From Streptomyces sp. ISL-1 (GTDB taxonomy: Bacteria > Actinomycetota > Actinomycetes > Streptomycetales > Streptomycetaceae), in the NCBI RefSeq assembly GCF_018614585.1, contig NZ_JAGGOI010000038.1, positions 112,024-176,023 of the forward strand: 64,000 bases of DNA, in the 5' to 3' direction. The first letter of the stretch is position 1. Each line of letters opens with the position of its first letter. Positions 16,648 to 25,413 of this stretch are shown here, one piece after another. Under the pieces are notes generated by a model that did not search any database, was not told where the DNA came from, and saw only the letters and a list, made by a program, of their open reading frames with translations. The position numbers and the translations under genes are program-made.

Positions 16648-17484
16648 ATGGCGAACTACACCGCCGCTGACGTCAAGAAGCTCCGCGAGCTCACCGGCGC
16701 CGGCATGATGGACTGCAAGAAGGCGCTGGACGAGGCCGAGGGCGACGTCGACAAGGCCGTCGAGGCACTGCGTATCAGGGGCCAGAAGGGCGTCGCCAAG
16801 CGCGAGGGCCGCTCCGCCGAGAACGGTGCCGTCGTCTCCCTGATCGCCGACGACAACACCTCCGGTGTCCTCGTCGAGCTGAAGTGCGAGACGGACTTCG
16901 TCGCCAAGGGCGACAAGTTCCAGGCCGTCGCGGGCGCGCTCGCCGCCCACGTCGCCGCGACCGCCCCGGCCGACATCGAGGCGCTGCTCGCCTCCGAGAT
17001 CGAGCCCGGTAAGACCGTCCAGGCGTACGTCGACGAGGCCAACGCCAACCTCGGCGAGAAGATCGTCCTGGACCGCTTCGCGCAGTTCACCGGCGGGTAC
17101 GTCGCCGCGTACATGCACCGCACGATGCCCGACCTCCCGCCGCAGATCGGCGTTCTCGTCGAGCTCGACAAGGAGAATGCTGAAGTCGCCAAGGGCATCG
17201 CGCAGCACATCGCCGCCTTCGCGCCGAAGTACCTCTCCCGCGAGGACGTCCCGGCCGAGGTCGTCGAGGCCGAGCGCCGCGTCGCCGAGGAGACCACGCG
17301 CCAGGAGGGCAAGCCCGAGGCCGCCCTGCCGAAGATCGTCGAGGGTCGCGTCAACGGCTTCTTCAAGGACGCCACCCTGCTTGGCCAGCCGTACGCGCTC
17401 GACAACAAGAAGTCTGTCCAGAAGGTCCTGGACGAGGCCGGTGTCACGCTGAAGCGCTTCGCGCGCATCAAGGTCGGCATCTGA
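16648..17484 (+). CDS. tsf: Elongation factor Ts
   Basis: A 278-aa nucleotide exchange factor for EF-Tu. The N-terminal UBA-like domain is ANYTAADVKKLRELTGAGMMDCKKALDEAEGDVDKAVEALRIRGQKGVAKREGRSAENG. The core dimerisation domain includes LVELKCETDFVAKGDKF. ATG 16648 follows AGAGAGATTCAAGGAT. It is co-transcribed with rpsB, and transcription probably ends at the strong hairpin 90 bp downstream. Confidence 0.97.
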   Translation: MANYTAADVKKLRELTGAGMMDCKKALDEAEGDVDKAVEALRIRGQKGVAKREGRSAENGAVVSLIADDNTSGVLVELKCETDFVAKGDKFQAVAGALAAHVAATAPADIEALLASEIEPGKTVQAYVDEANANLGEKIVLDRFAQFTGGYVAAYMHRTMPDLPPQIGVLVELDKENAEVAKGIAQHIAAFAPKYLSREDVPAEVVEAERRVAEETTRQEGKPEAALPKIVEGRVNGFFKDATLLGQPYALDNKKSVQKVLDEAGVTLKRFARIKVGI

Positions 17485-17574
17485 CCCGTTAAGCGATCGA
17501 CACGGGAGCCCGCTAGGGTTCCTTACGCAGTCGCCGGTCGCACTCGCGACGGACGACCGCAGATCTGACGAGGA

Positions 17575-17620
17575 GGCCATTGCCGACAGGGATACCAGTA
17601 CCCACGGCAATGGCCTTCTT
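17575..17620 (+). terminator. Terminator after tsf
   Basis: A perfect 11-bp stem, GGCCATTGCCG (17575-17585) and CGGCAATGGCC (17605-17615), is followed by the pyrimidine run TTCTT. The 19-nt loop contains a weak GGG/CCC pairing. It lies between tsf and pyrH and is one of the few terminators here with a U-rich tail. Confidence 0.8.
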
Positions 17621-17643
17621 CGTATGTGCACGAGGAGATCTCC

Positions 17644-18426
17644 ATGAACAAGGGCGCGGACGCCAATCAGGCCGCCGACGACAACTGCGACCACGACGTC
17701 AAGAAGGTCGGGCGCTTCATGCTGAAGCTGTCCGGTGAGGCCTTCGCCGGCGGTGGGGGGCTCGGCGTAGACCCCGACGTCGTGCACGCCATCGCGCGCG
17801 AGATCGCCGCGGTCGTCCGCGACGGCGCTGAGATCGCGGTCGTCATCGGTGGCGGCAACTTCTTCCGCGGGGCCGAGCTCCAGCAGCGCGGCATGGACCG
17901 GGCCCGCTCCGACTACATGGGCATGCTCGGCACGGTGATGAACTGCCTCGCCCTCCAGGACTTCCTGGAGAAGGAGGGCATCGACTCCCGCGTCCAGACC
18001 GCCATCACCATGGGGCAGGTCGCGGAGCCGTACATCCCGCTGCGCGCGGTGCGCCACTTGGAGAAGGGCCGCGTCGTCATCTTCGGCGCCGGTATGGGGA
18101 TGCCCTACTTCTCCACCGACACCACCGCCGCGCAGCGAGCCCTGGAGATCGATGCCGAGGCCCTGCTGATGGGCAAGAACGGCGTCGACGGGGTCTACGA
18201 CTCCGACCCCAAGACCAACCCCGACGCGGTGAAGTTCGACGCGCTGGAGTACGGCGAGGTGCTCTCGCGCAACCTCAAGGTCGCCGACGCCACCGCCATC
18301 ACGCTCTGCCGCGACAACGCTCTTCCGATCCTCGTCTTCGAACTGCTCGCCGAGGGCAATATCGCTCGGGCCGTCAAGGGTGAGAAGATCGGCACGCTCG
18401 TGAGCGACCAGGGCACCCGGGCCTGA
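17644..18426 (+). CDS. pyrH: UMP kinase
   Basis: A 260-aa hexameric UMP kinase (amino-acid-kinase fold) that makes UDP from UMP. Motifs seen are VGRFMLKLSGEAFAGGGGLGVDPD, IAVVIGGGNFFRGAELQQRGMDRARSDYMGMLGTVMN and the nucleotide site FGAGMGMPYFSTDTTAAQRA. The first 25 residues (NKGADANQAADDNCDHD) are a hydrophilic extension. ATG 17644 follows GAGGAGATCTCC. An in-frame GTG at 17626 is possible but less well placed. Confidence 0.96.
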   Translation: MNKGADANQAADDNCDHDVKKVGRFMLKLSGEAFAGGGGLGVDPDVVHAIAREIAAVVRDGAEIAVVIGGGNFFRGAELQQRGMDRARSDYMGMLGTVMNCLALQDFLEKEGIDSRVQTAITMGQVAEPYIPLRAVRHLEKGRVVIFGAGMGMPYFSTDTTAAQRALEIDAEALLMGKNGVDGVYDSDPKTNPDAVKFDALEYGEVLSRNLKVADATAITLCRDNALPILVFELLAEGNIARAVKGEKIGTLVSDQGTRA

Positions 18427-18554
18427 CCCGGGGGACGTCCCTCGAGGGATAGACAAAGTCCTGCCGGTCGGACACCGTGCAGGGAAAGACGCGACACGGG
18501 GTTCCGCCGGCCCAGTTTGACGCCGGGCCTACTCAAGACACGCAGGAGCAAGTG

Positions 18555-19112
18555 GTGATCGAAGAGACCCTCCTCGAGGCCGAGGAGAAGATGGAGAAGG
18601 CCGTCGTGGTCGCCAAGGAAGACTTCGCCGCGATCCGCACCGGACGTGCGCACCCGGCGATGTTCAACAAGATCGTGGCGGACTACTACGGTGCGCTGAC
18701 CCCGATCAACCAGCTGGCCTCGTTCTCGGTTCCCGAGGCACGGATGGCCGTGGTGACTCCGTTCGACAAGAGCGCGCTGCGCAACATCGAGCAGGCGATC
18801 CGCGACTCCGACCTCGGCGTCAACCCGAGCAACGACGGCAACATCATCCGGGTGGTGTTCCCGGAGCTCACGCAGGACCGCCGCAAGGAGTACATCAAGG
18901 TCGCCAAGACCAAGGCCGAGGACTCCAAGATCTCGATTCGCTCCGTGCGCCGCAAGGCCAAGGAGACCATCGACAAGCTGATCAAGGACGGCGAGGTCGG
19001 CGAGGACGAGGGCCGCCGCGGGGAGAAGGAGCTCGACGACACCACCGCGAAGTACGTCTCGCAGGTGGACGAGCTGCTCAAGCACAAGGAAGCCGAGCTG
19101 CTCGAGGTCTGA
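18555..19112 (+). CDS. frr: Ribosome recycling factor
   Basis: A 185-aa RRF that splits post-termination ribosomes with EF-G. The family N-terminus VIEETLLEAEEKMEKAVVVAKEDFAAIRTGRAHPAMFNKI fixes the GTG start at 18555, with CAGGAG at 18542-18547. An ORF extension upstream to 18477 is open but not part of the family. The stop overlaps the cdsA ATG (TGATGA), so the two are coupled. The length is exactly as expected. Confidence 0.97.
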   Translation: MIEETLLEAEEKMEKAVVVAKEDFAAIRTGRAHPAMFNKIVADYYGALTPINQLASFSVPEARMAVVTPFDKSALRNIEQAIRDSDLGVNPSNDGNIIRVVFPELTQDRRKEYIKVAKTKAEDSKISIRSVRRKAKETIDKLIKDGEVGEDEGRRGEKELDDTTAKYVSQVDELLKHKEAELLEV

Positions 19113-20227
19113 TGAACGACTCTTCCTGGGGGGCCCCGCCGAGAGCCGGTTTCTGGGGACCGCCCGACCAGGGGCCTGCCCCGGCGGGTCCCGCATACGA
19201 TGAGCATGACGCACAGCAGACTCGGCCCATGCCCATCGTGCCGGACTTTCCCGACGCAGGTAGAGACGCCGAAGACCGCGGCGATCGCGATCACCGCGAC
19301 GACAGCAACGACCGCGATCGGGGGGCCGCTCGGCTGGGTGGCCCCCCGATCCGCGACGAGATTCCGCAGGAGCCCATGCCCACCCCGCCGGCGGCGCCCG
19401 AACCGCAGAAGAAAAGGGCCGGCCGTGATCTGCGGGCCGCCATAGGGGTCGGCGCCGGTCTCGGCGCCGTGATCGTCGCGTCGCTCTTCATCGTCAAGGC
19501 CGTGTTCGTCGGCGTGATAGCGGTCGCCGTCGTGGTCGGGCTGTGGGAACTCACTTCGCGGCTGGAGGAGCGCAAGCAGATCAAGCCGCCGCTGGTGCCG
19601 CTCGCCGTCGGCGGCGCGGCGATGGTCGTGGCCGGTTATGTGCGCGGCGCCGAGGGGGCCTGGGTGGCCATGGCGCTCACGGCGTTGGCGGTGCTGGTCT
19701 GGCGGATGACGGAGCCTCCCGAGGGCTATCTGAAGGACGTCACGGCGGGCGTCTTCGCGGCTTTCTACGTTCCCTTCCTGGCGACTTTCGTATCGATGAT
19801 GCTCACTGCGGACGACGGCCCGCTGCGGGTGCTCACCTTCCTGATGCTGACCGTGGTCAGCGACACGGGTGCGTACGCCGTCGGCTGGCGGTTCGGCAAG
19901 CACAAGCTCGCGCCGCGCATCAGCCCGGGAAAGACCCGCGAGGGCCTGGGCGGCGCGGTGGCGTTCGCGATGGGCGCGGGTGCGCTGTGCATGGAGTTCC
20001 TCATCGAGGACGGCACCTGGTGGCAGGGTCTGCTGCTGGGCTTCGCGGTCGCGGTCAGCGCCACACTCGGCGACCTGGGCGAGTCGATGATCAAGCGGGA
20101 CCTGGGCATCAAGGACATGGGCACGCTGCTGCCGGGGCACGGCGGCATCATGGACCGGCTGGATTCGCTGCTGCCCACGGCGCCGGTGGTGTGGCTGCTG
20201 ATGGTGATCTTCGTCGGGTCCGGCTGA
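19112..20227 (+). CDS. cdsA: Phosphatidate cytidylyltransferase
   Basis: A 371-aa integral membrane enzyme making CDP-diacylglycerol, the branch point of phospholipid synthesis. The CDS signature is near the C-terminus: SDTGAYAVGWRFGKHKLAPRISPGKTREG, then GDLGESMIKRDLGIKDMGTLLPGHGGIMDRLDSLL. About seven hydrophobic helices follow a long, hydrophilic, Asp/Arg/Pro-rich N-terminal tail (about residues 1-105) absent from E. coli CdsA. The ATG overlaps the frr stop. Confidence 0.96.
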   Translation: MNDSSWGAPPRAGFWGPPDQGPAPAGPAYDEHDAQQTRPMPIVPDFPDAGRDAEDRGDRDHRDDSNDRDRGAARLGGPPIRDEIPQEPMPTPPAAPEPQKKRAGRDLRAAIGVGAGLGAVIVASLFIVKAVFVGVIAVAVVVGLWELTSRLEERKQIKPPLVPLAVGGAAMVVAGYVRGAEGAWVAMALTALAVLVWRMTEPPEGYLKDVTAGVFAAFYVPFLATFVSMMLTADDGPLRVLTFLMLTVVSDTGAYAVGWRFGKHKLAPRISPGKTREGLGGAVAFAMGAGALCMEFLIEDGTWWQGLLLGFAVAVSATLGDLGESMIKRDLGIKDMGTLLPGHGGIMDRLDSLLPTAPVVWLLMVIFVGSG

Positions 20228-20253
20228 CCTATCTGACCTGCGCTTTTATCGGT

Positions 20254-20287
20254 GAGGGGCTCGTTGTTCACAGGCGGCGGGCCCCTC
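20254..20287 (+). terminator. Hairpin between cdsA and rlmN
   Basis: GAGGGGC (20254-20260) pairs with GCCCCTC (20281-20287) across a 20-nt loop and is followed by TTCGTAT. It is a modest stem, 26 bp after the cdsA stop. Confidence 0.5.
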
Positions 20288-20315
20288 TTCGTATCTCTGC
20301 GACACTGGTAGCACC

Positions 20316-21422
20316 ATGCCCAAGCCCGGAGAACTCACTTTCGTCGCGCCCCGCGGAGCCAAGAAGCCCCCGCGGCACCTCGCCGACCTCACGCCCGCCG
20401 AGCGCAAGGACGCCGTCGCCGCGATCGGCGAGAAGCCGTTCCGCGCCAAGCAGCTCTCGCAGCACTACTTCGCGCGGTACACCCACGACCCCACCCAGTG
20501 GACCGACATCCCCGCCGCCGCGCGGGAGAAGCTCGCGTCCGAGCTGCTGCCCGATCTGATGTCGGTCGTACGGCATATTTCGTGCGACGAGGACGCCACC
20601 CGCAAGACGCTGTGGCGGCTGCACGACGGCACGCTCGTCGAGTCCGTGCTGATGCGCTACCCGGACCGGGTGACGATGTGCATCTCGTCGCAGGCCGGCT
20701 GCGGGATGAACTGCCCCTTCTGCGCCACCGGGCAGGCGGGGCTCGACCGCAATCTTTCGACCGCCGAGATCGTGCACCAGATCGTCGACGGCATGCGCGC
20801 CCTCCGTGACGGCGAGGTTCCGGGAGGCCCGGCGAGGCTGTCCAACATCGTCTTCATGGGCATGGGCGAGCCGCTGGCGAACTACAAGCGTGTCGTGGGC
20901 TCCATCCGCCGCCTGACCGACCCCGAGCCGGACGGGCTCGGGCTCTCGCAGCGCGGCATCACCGTGTCGACCGTCGGCCTGGTACCCGCGATGCTGCGCT
21001 TCGCCGACGAGGGCTTCAAGTGCCGGCTCGCCGTCTCGCTGCACGCGCCGGACGACGAGCTGCGCGACACTCTCGTCCCGGTCAACACCCGCTGGAATGT
21101 ACGGGAGGTGCTGGACGCCGCCTGGGAGTACGAGGCGAAGTCCGGCCGCCGCATCTCCATCGAGTACGCACTGATCAGGGACATCAACGACCAGGCGTGG
21201 CGGGGCGATCTGCTGGGCCGCCTCCTCAAGGGCAAGCGGGTCCATGTGAACCTGATCCCGCTCAACCCGACACCGGGGTCGAAGTGGACTGCCTCCCGTC
21301 CCGAGGACGAGAAGGCGTTCGTGGAGGCCATCGCGGCCCATGGCGTGCCCGTCACCGTCCGGGACACCCGTGGCCAGGAGATCGACGGAGCGTGCGGTCA
21401 GCTCGCTGCCACCGAGCGGTAA
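20316..21422 (+). CDS. rlmN: 23S rRNA (A2503-C2)/tRNA methyltransferase RlmN
   Basis: A 368-aa radical-SAM enzyme that methylates A2503 of 23S rRNA and A37 of some tRNAs. The iron-sulfur CxxxCxxC motif is in SSQAGCGMNCPFCATGQAGLDRN. GMGEPLANYKRV and ISIEYALIRDINDQ are diagnostic. The C-terminal methyl-carrying cysteine is in EIDGACGQLA. ATG 20316 is supported by the family N-terminus. It is monocistronic, and a TPP riboswitch begins shortly after its stop. Confidence 0.96.
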   Translation: MPKPGELTFVAPRGAKKPPRHLADLTPAERKDAVAAIGEKPFRAKQLSQHYFARYTHDPTQWTDIPAAAREKLASELLPDLMSVVRHISCDEDATRKTLWRLHDGTLVESVLMRYPDRVTMCISSQAGCGMNCPFCATGQAGLDRNLSTAEIVHQIVDGMRALRDGEVPGGPARLSNIVFMGMGEPLANYKRVVGSIRRLTDPEPDGLGLSQRGITVSTVGLVPAMLRFADEGFKCRLAVSLHAPDDELRDTLVPVNTRWNVREVLDAAWEYEAKSGRRISIEYALIRDINDQAWRGDLLGRLLKGKRVHVNLIPLNPTPGSKWTASRPEDEKAFVEAIAAHGVPVTVRDTRGQEIDGACGQLAATER

Positions 21423-21450
21423 TCTTGGCTCGAACATTTTCATATTCCGA

Positions 21451-21551
21451 CAGGGGAGCGCCACAGCGCTGAGAGTGCGACCACCGCCGAGAACGAGCAC
21501 AGCGGTCGCAGACCCTCTGAACCTTGCCCAGGTCATTCTGGGTAGGAAGTT
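21451..21551 (+). ncRNA. TPP riboswitch (THI element)
   Basis: The conserved THI-box blocks are present in order: GGGGAGCGCC (21453-21462), GCTGAGAGTGCG (21468-21479), GACCCTCTGAACCT (21511-21524) and GGTCATTCTGGGTAGGAAGT (21531-21550). They lie between rlmN and an ABC importer whose binding protein resembles ThiB. TPP binding would lower expression of the importer. The expression platform is probably the hairpin at 21574-21598. Confidence 0.92.
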
Positions 21552-21573
21552 CGGTCACCACTCAAGCTGTTGC

Positions 21574-21598
21574 GCCCTGCTCACTTGGTGAGCAGGGC
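21574..21598 (+). terminator. Riboswitch expression-platform hairpin
   Basis: A perfect 10-bp stem, GCCCTGCTCA (21574-21583) and TGAGCAGGGC (21589-21598), with a 5-nt loop. It lies 23 nt after the THI element and 36 nt before the GTG of the binding-protein gene. It suits transcription attenuation. No U-tract is present, so read-out at translation cannot be excluded. Confidence 0.7.
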
Positions 21599-21634
21599 CG
21601 CGTCTCTTCCTGGTCACTCCAGGAGGAAGTCTCA

Positions 21635-22726
21635 GTGAGCACCACCAAGAAGTTGACGGTCACCGCCGTCGCCGCCGCTCTCGGCATATCGAGCCTCGCG
21701 GCCTGCGGCGGGGAGTCCAAGGACTCCTCCGCCGGTGGTTCGAAGTCCAAGACCGTGACACTCGTCAGCCATGACTCCTTCGCCGCCTCCCCGGCCGTGC
21801 TGAAGGAGTTCACCAAGGAGACCGGTTACACGGTCAAGGTGCTCAAGAGCGGCGACGCGGGCGCGGCCCTCAACAAGGAGATCCTCACCAAGGGCTCCCC
21901 GCAGGGCGATGTCTTCTTCGGCGTCGACAACACCCTGCTCTCCCGGGCGCTCGACAACGAGCTGTTCACGCCGTACGTCGCCGAGGGCCTCGGCCAGGTG
22001 CCCGACGAGGTACAGCTCGACAAGGACAAGCACCGTGTCACGCCCGTCGACACAGGCGATATCTGCGTCAACTATGACAAGAAGTACTTCGCCGACAAGA
22101 AGCTCGCGCCCCCGCAGTCCTTCGACGACCTGATCAAGCCCGAGTACAAGAACCTCCTCGTCACCGAGAATGTCGCGACCTCGTCGCCCGGTCTCGGCTT
22201 CCTCCTCGGCAGCGTCGGCAGGTACGGCGACGAAGGCTGGCAGGACTACTGGAAGAAGCTGAAGGCCAACGGCGTCAAGGTCGTCGACGGCTGGGAGCAG
22301 GCGTACAACGAGGAGTTCTCCGGTTCCGCGGGTGGCAAGAAGGCCAAGGCGGACCGGCCGCTGGTCGTCTCGTACGCCTCCAGCCCGCCCGCCGAGGTGC
22401 TCTACGCCGATCCGCAGCCCGCCGACGCGCCCACCGGTGTCGCGACCGGAACCTGCTTCCGCCAGACGGAGTTCGCGGGTCTTCTCGACGGCGCGAAGAA
22501 CGAGGCGGGCGGCAAGGCCCTCCTGGACTTCCTGGTCTCCAAGAAGTTCCAGGAGGACATGCCGCTGAACATGTTCGTGAACCCGGTGGTCAAGGACGCG
22601 AAACTGCCCGATCTGTTCACCAAGTTCGGCGCGGTCGTCGACGAGCCGGAGACCGTCGCGCCCGACAAGATCGCCAAGAACCGTGAGCAGTGGGTCCAGT
22701 CGTGGTCCTCGCTCGTACTGAAGTAA
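21635..22726 (+). CDS. thiB: Thiamine-type ABC transporter substrate-binding lipoprotein
   Basis: A 363-aa lipoprotein with signal sequence VSTTKKLTVTAVAAALGISS and lipobox LAAC (Cys about 24). The mature part resembles ThiB-type thiamine-binding proteins (VTLVSHDSFAASPAVLKEFTKETGYTVKVL, GDVFFGVDNTLLSRAL, PVDTGDICVNYDKKYF). The GTG at 21635 sits 7 nt after AGGAGGA (21621-21627). It is the first gene behind the TPP riboswitch, which strongly supports thiamine or a thiamine precursor as ligand. The permease gene overlaps its 3' end. Confidence 0.92.
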   Translation: MSTTKKLTVTAVAAALGISSLAACGGESKDSSAGGSKSKTVTLVSHDSFAASPAVLKEFTKETGYTVKVLKSGDAGAALNKEILTKGSPQGDVFFGVDNTLLSRALDNELFTPYVAEGLGQVPDEVQLDKDKHRVTPVDTGDICVNYDKKYFADKKLAPPQSFDDLIKPEYKNLLVTENVATSSPGLGFLLGSVGRYGDEGWQDYWKKLKANGVKVVDGWEQAYNEEFSGSAGGKKAKADRPLVVSYASSPPAEVLYADPQPADAPTGVATGTCFRQTEFAGLLDGAKNEAGGKALLDFLVSKKFQEDMPLNMFVNPVVKDAKLPDLFTKFGAVVDEPETVAPDKIAKNREQWVQSWSSLVLK

Positions 22727-24381
22727 GCAGGTCCGTACGCGGGAATGCGGCGCGGCTCGGGCTGATGGCCGGGCCCGTCGCGTTCTTCGCGGTCTTCTTC
22801 GCCTATCCCGTCGTCGCGATCGTGGGCCGCGGTCTGGAGATCGACGGGGTTTGGCAGTTCGGGCGGATCAGCGAGGTGCTGGGCCGCCCGGACATTCAGC
22901 GGGTGCTGTGGTTCACCATCTGGCAGGCGCTCGCCTCCACCGCGCTCACCCTGCTGATCGCGCTGCCCGGCGCGTACGTCTTCGCCCGTCTCGCATTTCC
23001 CGGGAAGCGGCTGCTGCGGGCGGTGGTCACGGTTCCGTTCGTGCTGCCGACCGTCGTCGTAGGAACGGCCTTCCTGGCGCTGCTGGGTCGCGGCGGGCTG
23101 CTCGACGAGCTGTGGGGCGTCAGGCTCGACACGACCGTCTGGGCCATCCTGCTCGCCCATGTCTTCTTCAACTACGCGGTGGTCGTACGGATCGTGGGCG
23201 GTCTGTGGTCGCAGCTCGACCCGCGTCAGGAGGAGGCCGCGCGCGTCCTGGGCGCCGGGCGGTTCGCGGCCTGGCGGCGGGTGACGCTGCCCGCGCTCGC
23301 GCCCGCCGTTGCGGCGGCCGCCCTGATGGTCTTTCTGTTCACCTTCACCTCCTTCGGCGTCGTCCAGATCCTCGGCGGGCCGACCTTCGCCACGCTCGAG
23401 GTGGAGATCTACCGGCAGACGGCTCAGCTGCTGGATCTGCGCACGGCGGCCGTGCTCACGCTGCTGCAGTTCGCCGCGGTCGGCGCGATCCTCGCCGTGC
23501 ACGCGCGGACGGTACGGCGGCGGGAGACCGCGCTGAAGCTGGTGGACCCGGCCCGGACCGCGCGGCGACCGCGTGGCCCGGGGCAGTGGGCGCTGCTCGG
23601 CGGGGTGCTCGCCACGATCCTGGTGCTGGTGCTGGCGCCGCTCGGCGTCCTGGTCGAGCGCTCCTTCGACGGTCCCGGAGGCTATGGCTTCGGCTACTAC
23701 CGGGCGCTCGCCTCCAGTGACGCGAGCGGCGGGGTGTTCCTCGTACCGCCCATCGACGCCGTGTGGAACTCCCTGCGTTACGCGCTCGTCGCGACTGCCA
23801 TCGCGCTCGCCGTCGGCGGCCTCGCCGCGACCGCGCTCACCCGGAAGGCCGGCCGACTGGTGCGCGGCTTCGACGCGCTGCTGATGCTTCCGCTCGGAGT
23901 CTCCGCGGTGACCGTCGGCTTCGGCTTCCTCATCACCCTCGACAGGCCGCCGCTCGATCTGCGCGGGTCGTGGATTCTGGTGCCGCTCGCCCAGGCGCTG
24001 GTCGGCGTGCCCTTCGTCGTACGTATCATGCTGCCGGTCCTGCGGGCGGTGGACGAGCGACTGCGCGAGGCCGCGGCGGTGCTCGGCGCGTCCCCGCTGC
24101 GTGTGTGGCGGGAGGTGGACCTGCCGCTGGTGCGCCGGGCGCTCTTGATCGCCGCAGGGTTCGCATTCGCCGTGTCGCTCGGCGAGTTCGGGGCGACCGT
24201 CTTCCTCGCCAGGCCCGACAATCCGACGCTGCCGGTGGCCGTGGCGCGTCTTCTCGGCCGGCCCGGTGAGCTCAACTACGGGCAGGCGATGGCGCTGAGC
24301 ACGATCTTGATGGTGGTGTGCGCGGCGGCGCTGCTGGTACTCGAACGAATTCGTGCTGACCGAAACTCCGGAGAGTTCTGA
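22690..24381 (+). CDS. thiP: Thiamine-type ABC transporter permease (fused two-domain)
   Basis: A 563-aa membrane protein made of two consecutive BPD-type permease domains. Each domain has an EAA loop: EEAARVLGAGRFAAWRRVTLPALAPAV (about residues 181-207) and REAAAVLGASPLRVWREVDLPL (about 463-484). Such fusion is typical of ThiP. It starts inside the 3' end of the binding-protein gene, with GTG 22690 or 22702; neither has a clear RBS, so coupling is likely. The stop overlaps the ATPase start (TGATGG). The helices are Leu/Ala/Val-rich as expected for a GC-rich host. Confidence 0.92.
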   Translation: MGPVVVLARTEVSRSVRGNAARLGLMAGPVAFFAVFFAYPVVAIVGRGLEIDGVWQFGRISEVLGRPDIQRVLWFTIWQALASTALTLLIALPGAYVFARLAFPGKRLLRAVVTVPFVLPTVVVGTAFLALLGRGGLLDELWGVRLDTTVWAILLAHVFFNYAVVVRIVGGLWSQLDPRQEEAARVLGAGRFAAWRRVTLPALAPAVAAAALMVFLFTFTSFGVVQILGGPTFATLEVEIYRQTAQLLDLRTAAVLTLLQFAAVGAILAVHARTVRRRETALKLVDPARTARRPRGPGQWALLGGVLATILVLVLAPLGVLVERSFDGPGGYGFGYYRALASSDASGGVFLVPPIDAVWNSLRYALVATAIALAVGGLAATALTRKAGRLVRGFDALLMLPLGVSAVTVGFGFLITLDRPPLDLRGSWILVPLAQALVGVPFVVRIMLPVLRAVDERLREAAAVLGASPLRVWREVDLPLVRRALLIAAGFAFAVSLGEFGATVFLARPDNPTLPVAVARLLGRPGELNYGQAMALSTILMVVCAAALLVLERIRADRNSGEF

Positions 24382-25412
24382 TGGCGTTGCTGCGGCTGGA
24401 AGGCGTGACCGTACGGTTCGGGGCGCGGGCGGCGCTGGACTCGGTGGATCTGGAGATCGCCGAGCACGAGATCGTCTGCGTGCTGGGGCCGAGCGGCAGC
24501 GGCAAGTCCACTCTGCTGCGGATCGTCGCGGGGCTGCAGGCCGCGGACGCCGGGCGGGTGCTGCTCGCCGGCGCCGACCAGGCCGGGGTGCCGGTGCACC
24601 GGCGAGGCGTGGGCCTGATGTTCCAGGACCACCAGCTCTTCCCGCAGCGAGATGTGGGCGGCAACGTCGCTTTCGGACTTCGGATGCACGGCAGTGGCCG
24701 GACCGAACAGGCCCGCCGCGTGGACGAGTTGCTGGAGCTCGTCGGCCTGCCTGCCGCGCAGAGACGGGCCGTTGCCTCGCTGTCCGGCGGTGAGCAGCAG
24801 CGGGTGGCGCTGGCCCGGGCGCTCGCGCCGGAGCCCCGGCTGCTGATGCTGGACGAGCCGCTCGGACAGCTGGACCGCGGACTGCGGGAGCGTCTCGTCG
24901 TCGAACTGCGCGGGCTGTTCGGGCGGTTGGGCACCACCGTGCTCGCCGTCACCCACGACCAGGGCGAGGCCTTCGCGCTCGCCGACCGCGTCGTCGTCAT
25001 GCGGGACGGACGGATCGCGCAGGCGGGCACGCCGCTGGAGGTCTGGGAGCGGCCGGCCTCCGAGTTCGTGGCCCGTTTCCTCGGCTTCGACAACGTGGTG
25101 GCGGCGACAGTGTGCGGCGGCGCCGCCGACACGGTGTGGGGCAAGATCCCGGTGCCTGAGGGTTCGCCGCAGGGCGAGCGCAAGGTGCTGGTGCGGCCCG
25201 CCGGGGTGCGGCTGGCCGACGCCTCGGACGGACTGCCCTGCACAGTCGAGGGGCGTACGTTCCGGGGCAACCACGTCGCCGTACAGCTGCGGCCCTGTGA
25301 CGGGCCGCGACTGGAGGCGGAGTGCTCGCTGCGGGACGCACCGGAGGAAGGGGCCCAGGTCGGGGTCGTGTTCGCCGCGGCCGACGTGGTGGTGCTGGAC
25401 CCGGCCGGGTGA
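24381..25412 (+). CDS. thiQ: Thiamine-type ABC transporter ATPase
   Basis: A 343-aa ABC ATPase that powers the importer. It has Walker A GPSGSGKSTLL (about residues 37-47), Q-loop MFQDHQLF, signature LSGGEQQRVALARAL, Walker B LLMLDEPLGQLD and switch VTHD. The C-terminal 110 residues are longer than E. coli ThiQ (232 aa) and look like a TOBE-type domain. It is the last gene of the riboswitch-controlled operon. Its stop is one base from the convergent NTF2-like gene end. Confidence 0.93.
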   Translation: MALLRLEGVTVRFGARAALDSVDLEIAEHEIVCVLGPSGSGKSTLLRIVAGLQAADAGRVLLAGADQAGVPVHRRGVGLMFQDHQLFPQRDVGGNVAFGLRMHGSGRTEQARRVDELLELVGLPAAQRRAVASLSGGEQQRVALARALAPEPRLLMLDEPLGQLDRGLRERLVVELRGLFGRLGTTVLAVTHDQGEAFALADRVVVMRDGRIAQAGTPLEVWERPASEFVARFLGFDNVVAATVCGGAADTVWGKIPVPEGSPQGERKVLVRPAGVRLADASDGLPCTVEGRTFRGNHVAVQLRPCDGPRLEAECSLRDAPEEGAQVGVVFAAADVVVLDPAG

Positions 25413-25413
25413 G

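Noticed and set aside
16249..18456. A 735-codon minus-strand frame opposite rpsB, tsf and pyrH
   Set aside because: It is antisense to three essential genes, runs through a terminator and has no domain.
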